DNA from: Acinetobacter sp. WC-141 | GTDB taxonomy: Bacteria; Pseudomonadota; Gammaproteobacteria; Pseudomonadales; Moraxellaceae | Reading direction: 5' to 3' | Assembly: GCF_000313935.1 (NCBI RefSeq) | Contig: NZ_AMSS01000016.1 | Location: 46,939-110,938, forward strand | Length of the DNA: 64,000 nt | Part shown: in pieces, positions 53,645 to 62,231 of the stretch | How the letters are laid out: every line of letters starts with the position of its first letter | Numbering within the stretch: position 1 is the first letter of the stretch | Translations under genes and position numbers: made by a program | Notes under the pieces: model-generated | What the model was told of the DNA's origin: nothing | Seen by the model: the letters and a program-made list of their open reading frames with translations, nothing else | The model's database searches: none

Positions 53645-53878
53645 TCATTCAAGTTCAAGTTGATTGTCATCCTTAGTAACTTTTATTTTTAATTTTTTGT
53701 ATTTGCGTTTGTTTGGATCTAAAGCGGAGTTTGATACTTCATCGGCAAATTTAGGATTCTGCATTAATTCGTAATAGGTTTTATACCCAATACGAATTCT
53801 AGTTGGTGGGCAGTCAGTTCTTTTTGAGTAATATTCAATCTGCGAATTTAATTCGTCTAAAAGTGTTTGGTGTTCCAT
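53645..53878 (-). CDS. Small antisense-oriented phage protein, unknown
   Basis: Protein of 77 residues on the strand opposite to all neighbours. Composition is protein-like: RIRIGYKTYYELMQNPKFADE and KYKKLKIKVTKDDNQ. Its 3' end meets the terminator of copy A, which can act in both directions. No Shine-Dalgarno sequence seen. Could be a lysogen-expressed gene. Confidence 0.58.
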   Translation of the reverse strand: MEHQTLLDELNSQIEYYSKRTDCPPTRIRIGYKTYYELMQNPKFADEVSNSALDPNKRKYKKLKIKVTKDDNQLELE

Positions 53879-54144
53879 TGTGTTATTGATTTTGGCAGTT
53901 AGGTAAACTAAGGATACTGTAATTTACAAAATCAAGCAGAAGTAATTGATACACATTGTGTTTATAGGTTGTAATGGTTAGTGCATTAATAAGATTAAAT
54001 GTGACTTATTTAACAAAAAAAGTGTTGAGTGAAATTTAATCAAAATGTCACATGGCTGGTTTAAATTATATTTATAAAAATAAAAATGATAGAAGATTGC
54101 AACGGACAATAACTATGCAAGCATGATTCTCAAACGATTGAATT

Positions 54145-54174
54145 AAGCTGACTCTAACAAGTTGGCTTTTTTTT
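54145..54174 (+). terminator. Rho-independent terminator
   Basis: AAGCTGAC (54145-54152) pairs with GTTGGCTT (54161-54168, two G-T pairs) and eight T residues. No gene is seen between 53879 and 54289. Confidence 0.75.
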
Positions 54175-54213
54175 AGCTATCGATTTTTAAATGTGCTAGC
54201 CGGGAAATACGGC

Positions 54214-54254
54214 AAAGCCTCACTATTGATTAGTGGGGGCTTTTTCTTTTTGTG
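54214..54254 (+). terminator. Rho-independent terminator
   Basis: AAAGCCTCACTA (54214-54225) pairs with TAGTGGGGGCTTT (54231-54243) followed by a T-rich run. Confidence 0.85.
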
Positions 54255-54289
54255 TTAAGCTGATCTCCATAATTTTATGGATTAGTACA

Positions 54290-54349
54290 ATGTTTATTTG
54301 TGTTGATGGTGAACTCAATGGGCAAGTGATAGAAAAAAAGGGGCGTTAA
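54290..54349 (+). pseudogene. Truncated duplicate of the gene at 52487
   Basis: Reads MFICVDGELNGQVIEKKGR then TAA, matching the first 19 residues of the 52487 protein (MNICVGGELDGQVIEKEGR) at 14 positions. Beyond the stop a different frame gives DVYKYYKTQ, resembling KTEYYKQV of the intact copy, so it is probably a decayed duplicate with deletion and frameshift. Confidence 0.7.
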
Positions 54350-54521
54350 GAACAAAGATGTATATAAATATTATAAAACTCAGTAATTGCATAATAAATT
54401 CAAATATTTACTTAAAATCAGGGTGACAGAATTTAAACAATCTTTACCTAGGCGAAGGATTTAGTAAATCAAATAAACATTATTTTAGACGGATAATTAT
54501 AAAAAACGGAGTACAAATGTC

Positions 54522-54866
54522 GTGAATAAGAATGTAGAGCTAATAAATTACATTGATGTAGCTGAGACAGTTTACGAACGGGTATATGAAAATAATAAAA
54601 TTTCAAATAATTTGATCGTTAATCTAAATCGCATTATGGCTGAGATAAAGAATCAAGCTGCAGAAAAAAGACTCAAATTGAAGTACAGCTCACTAGACTT
54701 TGAACATTGTTTAAGTTTGCCTTTAGCTGATCGCAAGATAAAAGTAGATTTAAGTCTTATACCTCATTTTGAAGATCGTGAAGAAAGTATTTTGTGGTTA
54801 ACTAACTTTATTGGAAAAATTTGTGAGCCCAGAAAGATGCAAAGACAGAAAAAAAATCTTCATTAA
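54522..54866 (+). CDS. Unknown phage protein, paralogue 1
   Basis: Protein of 114 residues with a GTG start (GGAG 11 bases upstream). Aligns with the protein at 55975: IKVDLSLIP versus VKIDVSLIPP, and ESILWLTNFIGKICE versus EYILWLAGFIEKITE, plus AE-x-[VI]-Y near the start. Helical N-terminus, short beta core, helical end. Family not recognised. Confidence 0.72.
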   Translation: MNKNVELINYIDVAETVYERVYENNKISNNLIVNLNRIMAEIKNQAAEKRLKLKYSSLDFEHCLSLPLADRKIKVDLSLIPHFEDREESILWLTNFIGKICEPRKMQRQKKNLH

Positions 54867-55075
54867 GTACCTGTGAATTTTAGATGAACAGCCCTTAAAG
54901 CGGTTTTTTTATTGCTAGTAGAATATTTAAGGTATCTTTTCTAATAGGCACATACTATTAGAGTGTTTTTTATTTATTTTTTAGATTGAAAAGATTGCTA
55001 TTTGAGTAATTTAAATATAAAAATCTTTATTGATTGAGCGTAGTTGTTATACAGGATATTTATAAGGATTTTAAA

Positions 55076-55312
55076 ATGACAATTATCACATTGCTTGATG
55101 TTGAGACGAAGAAGAAGGTGATAGTTCGGTCCGTAATAGACCCAATAGCAAGAATAGACAAAAAAGGGAATATACAAATTATTCAAATTCATAAATGGCT
55201 ATATGATGAATCTGGAGATTTCGTTGATGAAGACTTATATGAGGCACTCAACAATGGAGAAGTTGGAATATACTTAACTTTGCAGTATATGATCATTGAT
55301 ATTGAAAATTAA
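55076..55312 (+). CDS. Small phage protein, unknown
   Basis: Acidic 78-residue protein; ATG 55076 has AAGGA seven bases upstream. Likely beta strands (TIITLLDVETKKKVIVRSVI, GNIQIIQIHKWLYDE). Lies between the two paralogues. Not recognised. Confidence 0.68.
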   Translation: MTIITLLDVETKKKVIVRSVIDPIARIDKKGNIQIIQIHKWLYDESGDFVDEDLYEALNNGEVGIYLTLQYMIIDIEN

Positions 55313-55597
55313 TTATTTTTTATTTTTAGTCAGTGTGATTTCTTACTCTCTAGAGCCTAATGGTTACTACACATAAGACCTTATTAAGTATTACCTATTG
55401 ATGGGCACATATTCTTTATAAGTCTTGATAAGTAAAAAAATTATGTAGGCTAAAAATAAAACCATTTAAAAAAAGAAATCTTTATCTATTTAAATATGAA
55501 TATTTGATATTTTTAATTCAATCCCTATTGCTAGTGCTTAAATATTATGCCAATATGAAGTTGGAGATATTTCCGAATAGATATTTCCTATTTCAGG

Positions 55598-55659
55598 TCT
55601 AAGCGTTTTTTTTCGCTAAGCCCATTTCTGAATAAAAATAGGAAGTGGGCTTTTTTATT
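55598..55659 (+). terminator. Terminator region
   Basis: AGCG/CGCT around eight T residues, then AAGCCCATTTC (55618-55628) with GGAAGTGGGCTT (55641-55652) and a T-run. Sequence just upstream (55566-55598) resembles that at 52236-52274. Nothing coding is seen in 55313-55974. Confidence 0.75.
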
Positions 55660-55660
55660 T

Positions 55661-55764
55661 TTAAATATTTCTGTATTATCAGTGTGTTGCTGTAGGTAAC
55701 ACTAAACCTTGTTGATCAGCGCAAATATCAAAAAGGGGGAGCTTGCCTACTAGGCAAGCTTTTT
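55661..55764 (+). ncRNA. Repeated structured element, copy B
   Basis: Second copy of the element at 53530. CCTT-GT-TGAT (55707-55716) pairs with ATCA-AA-AAGG (55727-55736). The loop string CAGCGCAAA is identical to copy A. The terminator stem AGCTTGCCT/AGGCAAGCT differs in sequence from copy A but keeps the fold. Like copy A it starts directly after another terminator. Confidence 0.6.
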
Positions 55765-55974
55765 AAATTGATGATTTAAACACAATAATCCATTTTAAAG
55801 CTCAATAGAAAAATCAAACTTCCATAGCTTTTATTCGTACTAATTTATTGAATATAATCGTTTTTATAATTTTTAAAATTTCCTTAAACTAAAAATGGAA
55901 AATTTCTTGTTGCAACATTGTTATAATAGGACTACCTTAAGAAAAATACTTTATAAAAATGAGGAGCTGCTGAA

Positions 55975-56430
55975 ATGCCACAGTGTCTCATGTTTGCGGA
56001 AAATATTTATAACAAAATTAAAGATGAGGAATTGTTTTCACATGACTGTATTGAAAATATGAACTTACTTATGACATGTATACGCAGAGAAATTGAGGGA
56101 ACAGAATTTAAATTAAAATTTAATTTTATTGATTTTGTTGAATTGTTCAGTAGACCATTAGATGAATGTAAAGTAAAAATAGATGTGAGTTTGATTCCTC
56201 CTCATAATTCAGAAGGTGAGTATATTTTATGGTTAGCTGGATTTATCGAAAAAATTACAGAAGGTGGACCTAAACCACCTCCGCCTATAAAGAAATTTAT
56301 TCCAGAGTATAAGAGCTTGAAATCTGAATTAGATTTTTTACCTTTAAATGAGGAAAAAATTCAAACCGAAGGTAAAGAAATTACGGATTACTTTAATTCA
56401 AAGCTTTATAAGGCAACTTTTAAGAAATAA
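55975..56430 (+). CDS. Unknown phage protein, paralogue 2 with C-terminal extension
   Basis: Protein of 151 residues; GAGGAG precedes the ATG. Residues 1-97 are related to the 54522 protein; a Pro-rich hinge (GGPKPPPPIKKFIPEYKS) and an acidic/basic tail follow. Terminator 26 bp after the stop. Function unknown. Confidence 0.75.
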   Translation: MPQCLMFAENIYNKIKDEELFSHDCIENMNLLMTCIRREIEGTEFKLKFNFIDFVELFSRPLDECKVKIDVSLIPPHNSEGEYILWLAGFIEKITEGGPKPPPPIKKFIPEYKSLKSELDFLPLNEEKIQTEGKEITDYFNSKLYKATFKK

Positions 56431-56455
56431 TAGTTAGTTGTCTCTATTTTTTGCC

Positions 56456-56477
56456 ACCGCCTTAGGGCGGTTTTTTT
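56456..56477 (+). terminator. Rho-independent terminator
   Basis: ACCGCC (56456-56461) pairs with GGCGGT (56466-56471) and seven T residues. Confidence 0.85.
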
Positions 56478-56490
56478 ATGGGTGAGAATA

Positions 56491-56958
56491 ATGGATTCTA
56501 CAGAATACTTTTGGCTTACACGAAAAAAAGAACCTAAAACTAAGTCCAAATCTAGACCACTACCTAAAGCTACTCAAAAGTACTTAGAGGCTGAAGAAGA
56601 ATTTACTCAAGCTTTAGATAATCTGGAAATTAAATACGAAAAGAAATTCCAGTTTAAATCTACAAAGCATTGGCGTTTTGATTTTCTTTTAATTGAACAT
56701 CGTATTTTAGTTGAAATTGCTGGCGGCCCTTGGTCGGGTGGACGTAAAGGTAAGCTTAAAAACAAAGCTTGGAGTCTTGATCGTTATGATGTGGCTGAAG
56801 AGATGGGCTACACAGTAGTTCGCATAGAGACGGCTTCAAGATGCCGCATTGATGAGTCAGGACCTTTGCAGTTAAGGACTGAATACGCTAGTCAGTGGCT
56901 TAAAAATTTAAAGAGGCACATATTTAATGGATCAGATCAGACCATTTCCTCCAACTGA
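56491..56958 (+). CDS. Vsr/DUF559-like PD-(D/E)xK endonuclease
   Basis: Protein of 155 residues (GTG 56482 is an alternative start adding three residues). WRFDFLLIEHRILVEIAGG gives the Asp and Glu of a PD-(D/E)xK nuclease; GGRKGKLKNKAWSLDRYDVAEEMGYTVVRIE continues the fold seen in Vsr-like proteins. Such genes are frequent just before phage terminase genes. Overlaps the next gene by 32 bp. Confidence 0.75.
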   Translation: MDSTEYFWLTRKKEPKTKSKSRPLPKATQKYLEAEEEFTQALDNLEIKYEKKFQFKSTKHWRFDFLLIEHRILVEIAGGPWSGGRKGKLKNKAWSLDRYDVAEEMGYTVVRIETASRCRIDESGPLQLRTEYASQWLKNLKRHIFNGSDQTISSN

Positions 56959-57568
56959 TTTTATGGATCAGGCAGATGAAGAAGAAGCAATTCGATTGGC
57001 GCCAGCCCCTGATTTAATGAATTGGGTAATTGCAAATTTTTTAACTATTGGTGGTCCTTTGCATAACCCTGACCATGACCATATTGCTGAACTAATACAT
57101 GACAATGAGGAGTTCATGGCTTTTGCTTGGGCATCATCGGCTTGTATGGCTAAAAAGCGCATGGTTTTAGGCCAATGTGAAAAAGTTATGTTTAATCAGG
57201 GCGGGTGGAAAAAAGCTCGTCAAGAGCAGCAAATGCGCGATTGGTTTGGGTATGTGCCTGTGTACCTCATCACAATTGATGCAAGTCATTGCGATCAGGC
57301 GACTGATCGTGATTTCTGTGCATTGATAGAGCATGAGCTTTACCACATAGGAGTTGAACGTGATGAAGATGGTGATCCGTTAATTAGTGAAATGACTGGT
57401 TTGCCTAAACACTATTTAGCGGGCCATGACGTTGAAGAATTTGTTGGCGTAGTTAAAAGATGGGGAGCGGACGAAAGCGTAAAGCGACTAATTGAAGTGG
57501 CGAATCAAGCGCCGTTTGTATCAGATGTGAATATTTCAAAGTGCTGTGGGACATGTTTAATAAGTTGA
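56927..57568 (+). CDS. Putative phage metallopeptidase
   Basis: Protein of 213 residues. CALIEHELYHIGVERDE contains the HExxH-like zinc motif HELYH, and HDVEEF supplies a further ligand, as in the PhageMetallopep family. The C-terminus is Cys-rich (KCCGTCLIS). Late-operon gene after the nuclease; target unknown. Confidence 0.78.
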   Translation: MDQIRPFPPTDFMDQADEEEAIRLAPAPDLMNWVIANFLTIGGPLHNPDHDHIAELIHDNEEFMAFAWASSACMAKKRMVLGQCEKVMFNQGGWKKARQEQQMRDWFGYVPVYLITIDASHCDQATDRDFCALIEHELYHIGVERDEDGDPLISEMTGLPKHYLAGHDVEEFVGVVKRWGADESVKRLIEVANQAPFVSDVNISKCCGTCLIS

Positions 57569-57588
57569 GCCTTCGGGCTCATTTTTTT
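57566..57588 (+). terminator. Rho-independent terminator with UUCG loop
   Basis: TGAGCC, loop TTCG, GGCTCA and seven T residues, overlapping the stop codon of the metallopeptidase gene. Confidence 0.92.
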
Positions 57589-57626
57589 GCCATGTTTCCT
57601 TGACGTACCTTGACGGATAGAGAGAA

Positions 57627-58181
57627 ATGGCGACCTTAAACAAAAAGCAGAAACTCTTTATTGTACAATCGCTTGCTGCGTTTAATACCCCTCAAGAAAC
57701 AGTAAGTCTCGTCAAGGAAGAATTTGACATTGATGTTTCGAGACAGCAGGTAGAGTCATACGACCCTACAAAGTTTGCTGGTAGAGATTTAAGTAAAGAG
57801 CTCAAGGAATTTTTTGAAAAAACTCGAGAAGAGTATTTGAGTCAGCCACTGAATAAAATTAGTGGAGCAAATGACATTGTTCAGTTGAAGATTTTAAGTG
57901 ATTTGCTTTGGACTAAAAAAAACAATGTGACCATGACTATTAAGATCGTGGACCAAATACAAAAGATTATGAAAGGGTTTTATGACAAGAAGGGGGAACA
58001 AGCTAATAAAGGTAATCCTGACGCAAACCAAACCAAAGCTGAAGTAGAGCTTGAGATTAAAAAGCTCGAACTTCAGAAGTTACAGCGTGAAGTGAATCCC
58101 CCTGAGTATCGTCCACCTGAAGAGGATTACAAGCTTGTGCTGAATCCTGATGAGGAGATACCAAATGAGCCAATTCTTTAA
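57627..58181 (+). CDS. DUF2280 protein, small terminase-like
   Basis: Protein of 184 residues. NKKQKLFIVQSLAAFNTPQE and the FDIDVSRQQVESYDPTK segment match DUF2280, the group usually found directly before the large terminase. It likely binds the packaging site. Overlaps the large subunit by 17 bp. Confidence 0.82.
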   Translation: MATLNKKQKLFIVQSLAAFNTPQETVSLVKEEFDIDVSRQQVESYDPTKFAGRDLSKELKEFFEKTREEYLSQPLNKISGANDIVQLKILSDLLWTKKNNVTMTIKIVDQIQKIMKGFYDKKGEQANKGNPDANQTKAEVELEIKKLELQKLQREVNPPEYRPPEEDYKLVLNPDEEIPNEPIL

Positions 58182-59481
58182 TCCTCCAGAAGGTTCAGTT
58201 CAATTAACACCTAAACAAGCAAACATCTATTTATGGGGTTGGCAAAAAGAAGCCCGATTCCGTGATGCTGTTTGTGGTCGACGTTTTGGTAAGACTTTCT
58301 TGGCCAAAGCGGAAATGCGAAGAGCAGCTAGACTTGCCGCAAAATGGAATGTTTCTGTTGAAGATGAAATTTGGTATGCAGCGCCTACATTTAAGCAAGC
58401 AAAACGGGTTTTCTGGAAGCGATTAAAACAAGCAATTCCGGCATCTTGGCGAGCTGGAAAGCCGAATGAAACTGAATGCTCAATTACTTTAAGAAGTGGC
58501 CATATCATCCGAGTTGTAGGTCTAGATAACTATGATGACCTTCGTGGATCTGGTTTATTTTTCTTAATTATTGATGAATGGGCAGATTGTAAATGGGCTG
58601 CATGGGAAGAAGTACTTCGCCCGATGCTTTCTACTTGTAAATATGTGGTGAATGGAGAGCAGCGAGTAGGGGGTCATGTTTTACGTATTGGTACGCCTAA
58701 AGGCTTTAATCATTGTTATGACACATTCATGGATGGTCAGCCCGGTCATGAACCAGATTGTAAAAGCTTTTCTTATACATCCCTTCAGGGGGGAAATATT
58801 CCTGAGTCTGAAATCATTGTTGCAAAGCGCAAAATGGACCCTAAGACCTTTAGTCAGGAATATGAAGCAAGCTTTGAGAGCTATCAGGGTGTTATCTACT
58901 ATTGTTTTAATCGGTTGCTAAATGCATCAACTGAAACAGTTAAGGTAAATGATGTACTTCATATTGGGATGGACTTTAACGTAACCAAGATGGCTGCTGT
59001 GGTGTATGTTCGACGTGGTGAGCATATGCATGCGGTCGATGAGTTCGTAAATCTATTCGATACTCCAGCAATGATCGAGGCTATCCAAGAGCGTTATCCA
59101 GATCATGAGGTTGCGATTTATCCCGATGCTTCAGGTGAGAACCGGAAGTCGAGCAATGCTAGTGAAACGGATCTGGCTTTATTAAGAAAGGCTGGTTTTA
59201 AAGTCCATGTGAACAGTAGAAACCCAGCAGTTAAAGATCGTATTAACTCAATGAACGGTATGCTCTGCAATACTTTGTCTGAGCGTAGATTATTCGTAAA
59301 TGTAGATAAATGTCCTCACTTTGCCAAATGCCTAGAGCGACAAATCTATGATGATTATGGACAGCCGGATAAGAGTGCCGGTTTTGACCATATGAATGAT
59401 GCAGGTACATATCCAATCGCTTATTTATTCCCGATCGACAAGAAATCTGTTGGAGTTCGAAGGATTCGCGGAATGTCTTAA
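58165..59481 (+). CDS. Terminase large subunit
   Basis: Packaging motor of 438 residues. Walker A-type GRRFGKT (38-44), Walker B LIIDE (D137, E138), and a nuclease domain beginning GMDFNVTKMAAVV, with further acids in IYPDASGEN and GFDHMNDAG. ATG 58165 has GAGGAG upstream. Confidence 0.92.
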   Translation: MSQFFNPPEGSVQLTPKQANIYLWGWQKEARFRDAVCGRRFGKTFLAKAEMRRAARLAAKWNVSVEDEIWYAAPTFKQAKRVFWKRLKQAIPASWRAGKPNETECSITLRSGHIIRVVGLDNYDDLRGSGLFFLIIDEWADCKWAAWEEVLRPMLSTCKYVVNGEQRVGGHVLRIGTPKGFNHCYDTFMDGQPGHEPDCKSFSYTSLQGGNIPESEIIVAKRKMDPKTFSQEYEASFESYQGVIYYCFNRLLNASTETVKVNDVLHIGMDFNVTKMAAVVYVRRGEHMHAVDEFVNLFDTPAMIEAIQERYPDHEVAIYPDASGENRKSSNASETDLALLRKAGFKVHVNSRNPAVKDRINSMNGMLCNTLSERRLFVNVDKCPHFAKCLERQIYDDYGQPDKSAGFDHMNDAGTYPIAYLFPIDKKSVGVRRIRGMS

Positions 59482-59486
59482 ACAAC

Positions 59487-59508
59487 GCACCTTTAATGGT
59501 GCTTTTTT
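59487..59508 (+). terminator. Rho-independent terminator
   Basis: GCACC (59487-59491) pairs with GGTGC (59498-59502) and six T residues. Confidence 0.8.
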
Positions 59509-59520
59509 ATTGGTGTTTTT

Positions 59521-60864
59521 ATGGCAGTTACTGATAAACATCCGCAGTATATTGCTGCACAAAAAAGCTGGTTGATTATGCGTGACGCCGTTGCCGGTGA
59601 AGAGCAGATCAAACAGGCACAAACAAAGTACTTGGCTAAATCGGCTGGCATGATTGAAGCTGAAAAGCAGGGAGATACAGCTGGAGAGATTTACAAAGCT
59701 TATTTAAGCCGTGCTCAGTATCCGTTATGGGTTCAAGATTCTCTTCGCACGATGATTGGTTTGGTTTCAAAGTTAGATCCAAATATTGTGATTGAAAGCA
59801 CTTTGCTGCAAGGGCTTATCACGAATGCAACCAATGACGGATTTGGTCTTAAACAGCTCTTTATCCGAATTTGCTTAGAGTTATTGGAATATGGTCGCTG
59901 TGGATTGCTGGTTGATGTCGATGCTAATGGCGTGCCTTACTTCGCGCTTTACGATGCTTTATCCATTATTAACTGGAAAGAAAACAGTATTGGTGGCCGC
60001 AAAGATCTAAAACTATTAGTGCTTGAGGAGCAATTTGATAATAGTGAAGATGAATTTGGCCATAACACAAAGACAGTTCATCGTGTTTTATCTATGACAG
60101 ACGGCGCTTTATCAGTTCGATTATTTGATGGCTCTGTTGAAGAAGATAAAACGCCAGATCTCGGCGGTAATCAGCTATCTTTCACGCCGTTTGTTTTCTG
60201 TGGTACGACCGATAATTCTCCACAAGTTGGAACGGTACCATTGCTTACTATGGCCAAGGCAGCACTCAAGTATTACCAGCTTAGTGCGGACTATTTTCAG
60301 TCACTTCACCATACAGCGCACCCGCAACCATGGATTAACGGTATTGATGATGAAGATCCCGATCTTAGCGTTACAGGTGTAATGGCTGTCTGGAGCCTGC
60401 CCAAAGATTCGCAATGTGGTTATTTGGAAATTTCAGGTAATGGTATTGAACTCACTAAGCATGAAATGGATGCGCAAAAGAATGCCGCTCTAGAAGCTGG
60501 AGCAAAGGTGATTGATACCAACTCACAAGAATCAGGTGAAGCACGACGTGCGCGTCAGGATGACCAACAAGCAAGCCTACATAGCATTGTCACTTGTGCT
60601 GCTGCGGCTATTGAGCAGGCTATCAAATATGCTGCCCAATGGTTAAAGCTAGATCCATCTAAATACTCTTTTACGGTCGATCCTGAATTTATTGTTCAGC
60701 AATACGATATCAATCTTGCTAAGCAACTATATGAAGGCGCCATAGCTGGAAAGAATTCGTTCCAGACCTATTGGGAATATATCGCTACTGGTAAGTTGCC
60801 AGCTCATGATTTTCAGGAAGAGTTGAAGCGTGTTGAAAGTGAGCGAGATAGTTTGCCGCTTTAG
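59521..60864 (+). CDS. Phage portal protein (DUF4055-like)
   Basis: Protein of 447 residues. The sequence YPLWVQDSLRTMIGLVSKLDP and the region SADYFQSLHHTAHPQPWING are typical of DUF4055 portal-like proteins placed between terminase and minor head genes. It forms the ring through which DNA enters the head. Confidence 0.85.
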   Translation: MAVTDKHPQYIAAQKSWLIMRDAVAGEEQIKQAQTKYLAKSAGMIEAEKQGDTAGEIYKAYLSRAQYPLWVQDSLRTMIGLVSKLDPNIVIESTLLQGLITNATNDGFGLKQLFIRICLELLEYGRCGLLVDVDANGVPYFALYDALSIINWKENSIGGRKDLKLLVLEEQFDNSEDEFGHNTKTVHRVLSMTDGALSVRLFDGSVEEDKTPDLGGNQLSFTPFVFCGTTDNSPQVGTVPLLTMAKAALKYYQLSADYFQSLHHTAHPQPWINGIDDEDPDLSVTGVMAVWSLPKDSQCGYLEISGNGIELTKHEMDAQKNAALEAGAKVIDTNSQESGEARRARQDDQQASLHSIVTCAAAAIEQAIKYAAQWLKLDPSKYSFTVDPEFIVQQYDINLAKQLYEGAIAGKNSFQTYWEYIATGKLPAHDFQEELKRVESERDSLPL

Positions 60865-60873
60865 GAGTAATAA

Positions 60874-61977
60874 ATGGCCTCAGAAGATAAATCACTGCTC
60901 GAGGTATTAACTCAACATCAAGCATATTTGTTCCGGGCATCGTCTCAATCAGTTAATGAATTACTAACAATCTTTAAAGATGAGTCAGCTTTAATGCTGG
61001 CAAAGCTTCGGGATTTGTTGGATGAGTTAAATGATTCTGAGAAAGCAGCCCTTGCAGCGGGTCTTTACACAACGGCCAACCTCAAGGAGATACGAGATTT
61101 AATATCCGGTTGGCATACAAGTCTAAATTCTTCATTGCCTGAAGCATTTGCAGTTTCAGCAACTGCAATGGCTGTATATGAGGCTAATTACACAGCTAAG
61201 TTATACGGCGGCAAGATTAAGAAACCTAACGGTGAAAAGCTGTTTACTGCCGCTAAGAAAGTCCCTTTAGTTGGTGGAGCTCTTGTAGATGATCTTCTAA
61301 GTAAGATTGCTGAAAGTGCACGTCAAAAGGTCGAATATGCTATCCGTGATGGGATTAGCTCAGGCAAAACTAATCAGGAAATAGTCCAGCGGATTCGTGG
61401 TACAAAGCGCCTTAATTTTGAAGATGGGCTATTAAGTGGCTCAAAGTCTGATATTGACCGTACCGTGAGAACAGTTCGTAGTCATGTAGCCAATCAAGCA
61501 TATCTAAATAGCTTTAACCAGATTGGTTTTGAATACGTAAGACTGGTAGCTACATTAGACGGAAGAACATCTAAACTGTGTGCTTCACTTGATGGTGCGG
61601 TTTGGGAGATTAACGATCCAGCAAAACGGGTACCGCCGTTACATCCTAACTGCCGGAGCATTTTGGTACCAGTCGAAAAAGATGGTCTGCTTGTTGGCGA
61701 ACGGCCATTTGTAATGGACGAACGTCGAGTTAAAGACATTCCAAAAGATGAGCGAAGCCAATTAATAGGGCAGCTAGATGCCAACACTACATTTAAAGAG
61801 TTCTTCAAAAAGACAGATGACTTCTTCCAAAAAGAGTGGCTAGGGCCGAAGCGTTACAAGCTCTATAAGGAAGGGAAATTTGATTTTGATAAGTTCTTCG
61901 ATCCTGAAGGGCGATTGTACACATTAGACCAACTTCGAAAGTTGGATGAGCAAACCTTTAAGGAGTTGGGTTTATGA
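60874..61977 (+). CDS. Minor head / head morphogenesis protein
   Basis: Protein of 367 residues. LDGRTSKLCASLDGAVWEIND followed by VPPLHPNCRSILVPV is the Cys/His signature of Mu gpF-like (SPP1 gp7-like) minor head proteins. AGGAG precedes the ATG; overlaps the next gene by 4 bp. Confidence 0.87.
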   Translation: MASEDKSLLEVLTQHQAYLFRASSQSVNELLTIFKDESALMLAKLRDLLDELNDSEKAALAAGLYTTANLKEIRDLISGWHTSLNSSLPEAFAVSATAMAVYEANYTAKLYGGKIKKPNGEKLFTAAKKVPLVGGALVDDLLSKIAESARQKVEYAIRDGISSGKTNQEIVQRIRGTKRLNFEDGLLSGSKSDIDRTVRTVRSHVANQAYLNSFNQIGFEYVRLVATLDGRTSKLCASLDGAVWEINDPAKRVPPLHPNCRSILVPVEKDGLLVGERPFVMDERRVKDIPKDERSQLIGQLDANTTFKEFFKKTDDFFQKEWLGPKRYKLYKEGKFDFDKFFDPEGRLYTLDQLRKLDEQTFKELGL

Positions 61978-62216
61978 GTGAGTCAAAAGTTAGACATTTA
62001 GTACTTAAAAGAGTTTCAGATAGATCTTCTCATCTCGCCCTTTGTGACGAGGAAATAGGTATTCCATTAGCTGGATTAACCTCTGTAAAGATGAATTGTG
62101 GTGTTTTTGAGGGTCCAGCGACTATTACAGCAACATTTGATGTAGGTGGTCCTCAAGGAATCCGCTTGGTTGGTGACGAACCTAGACAAAGGGTTTGGGG
62201 TGCAAAGGAAACGTAG
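61974..62216 (+). CDS. Phage protein, unknown
   Basis: Protein of 80 residues starting in the stop of the head gene. Beta-rich (TSVKMNCGVFEGPATITATFD), perhaps a small structural or decoration protein. Not recognised. Confidence 0.72.
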   Translation: MSESKVRHLVLKRVSDRSSHLALCDEEIGIPLAGLTSVKMNCGVFEGPATITATFDVGGPQGIRLVGDEPRQRVWGAKET

Positions 62217-62231
62217 CTAAAGGTACTACAA

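Noticed and set aside
53645..55312. Classical toxin-antitoxin pair among the small accessory genes
   Set aside because: No recognised toxin or antitoxin motif and no overlapping two-gene operon; the genes are separated by terminators.
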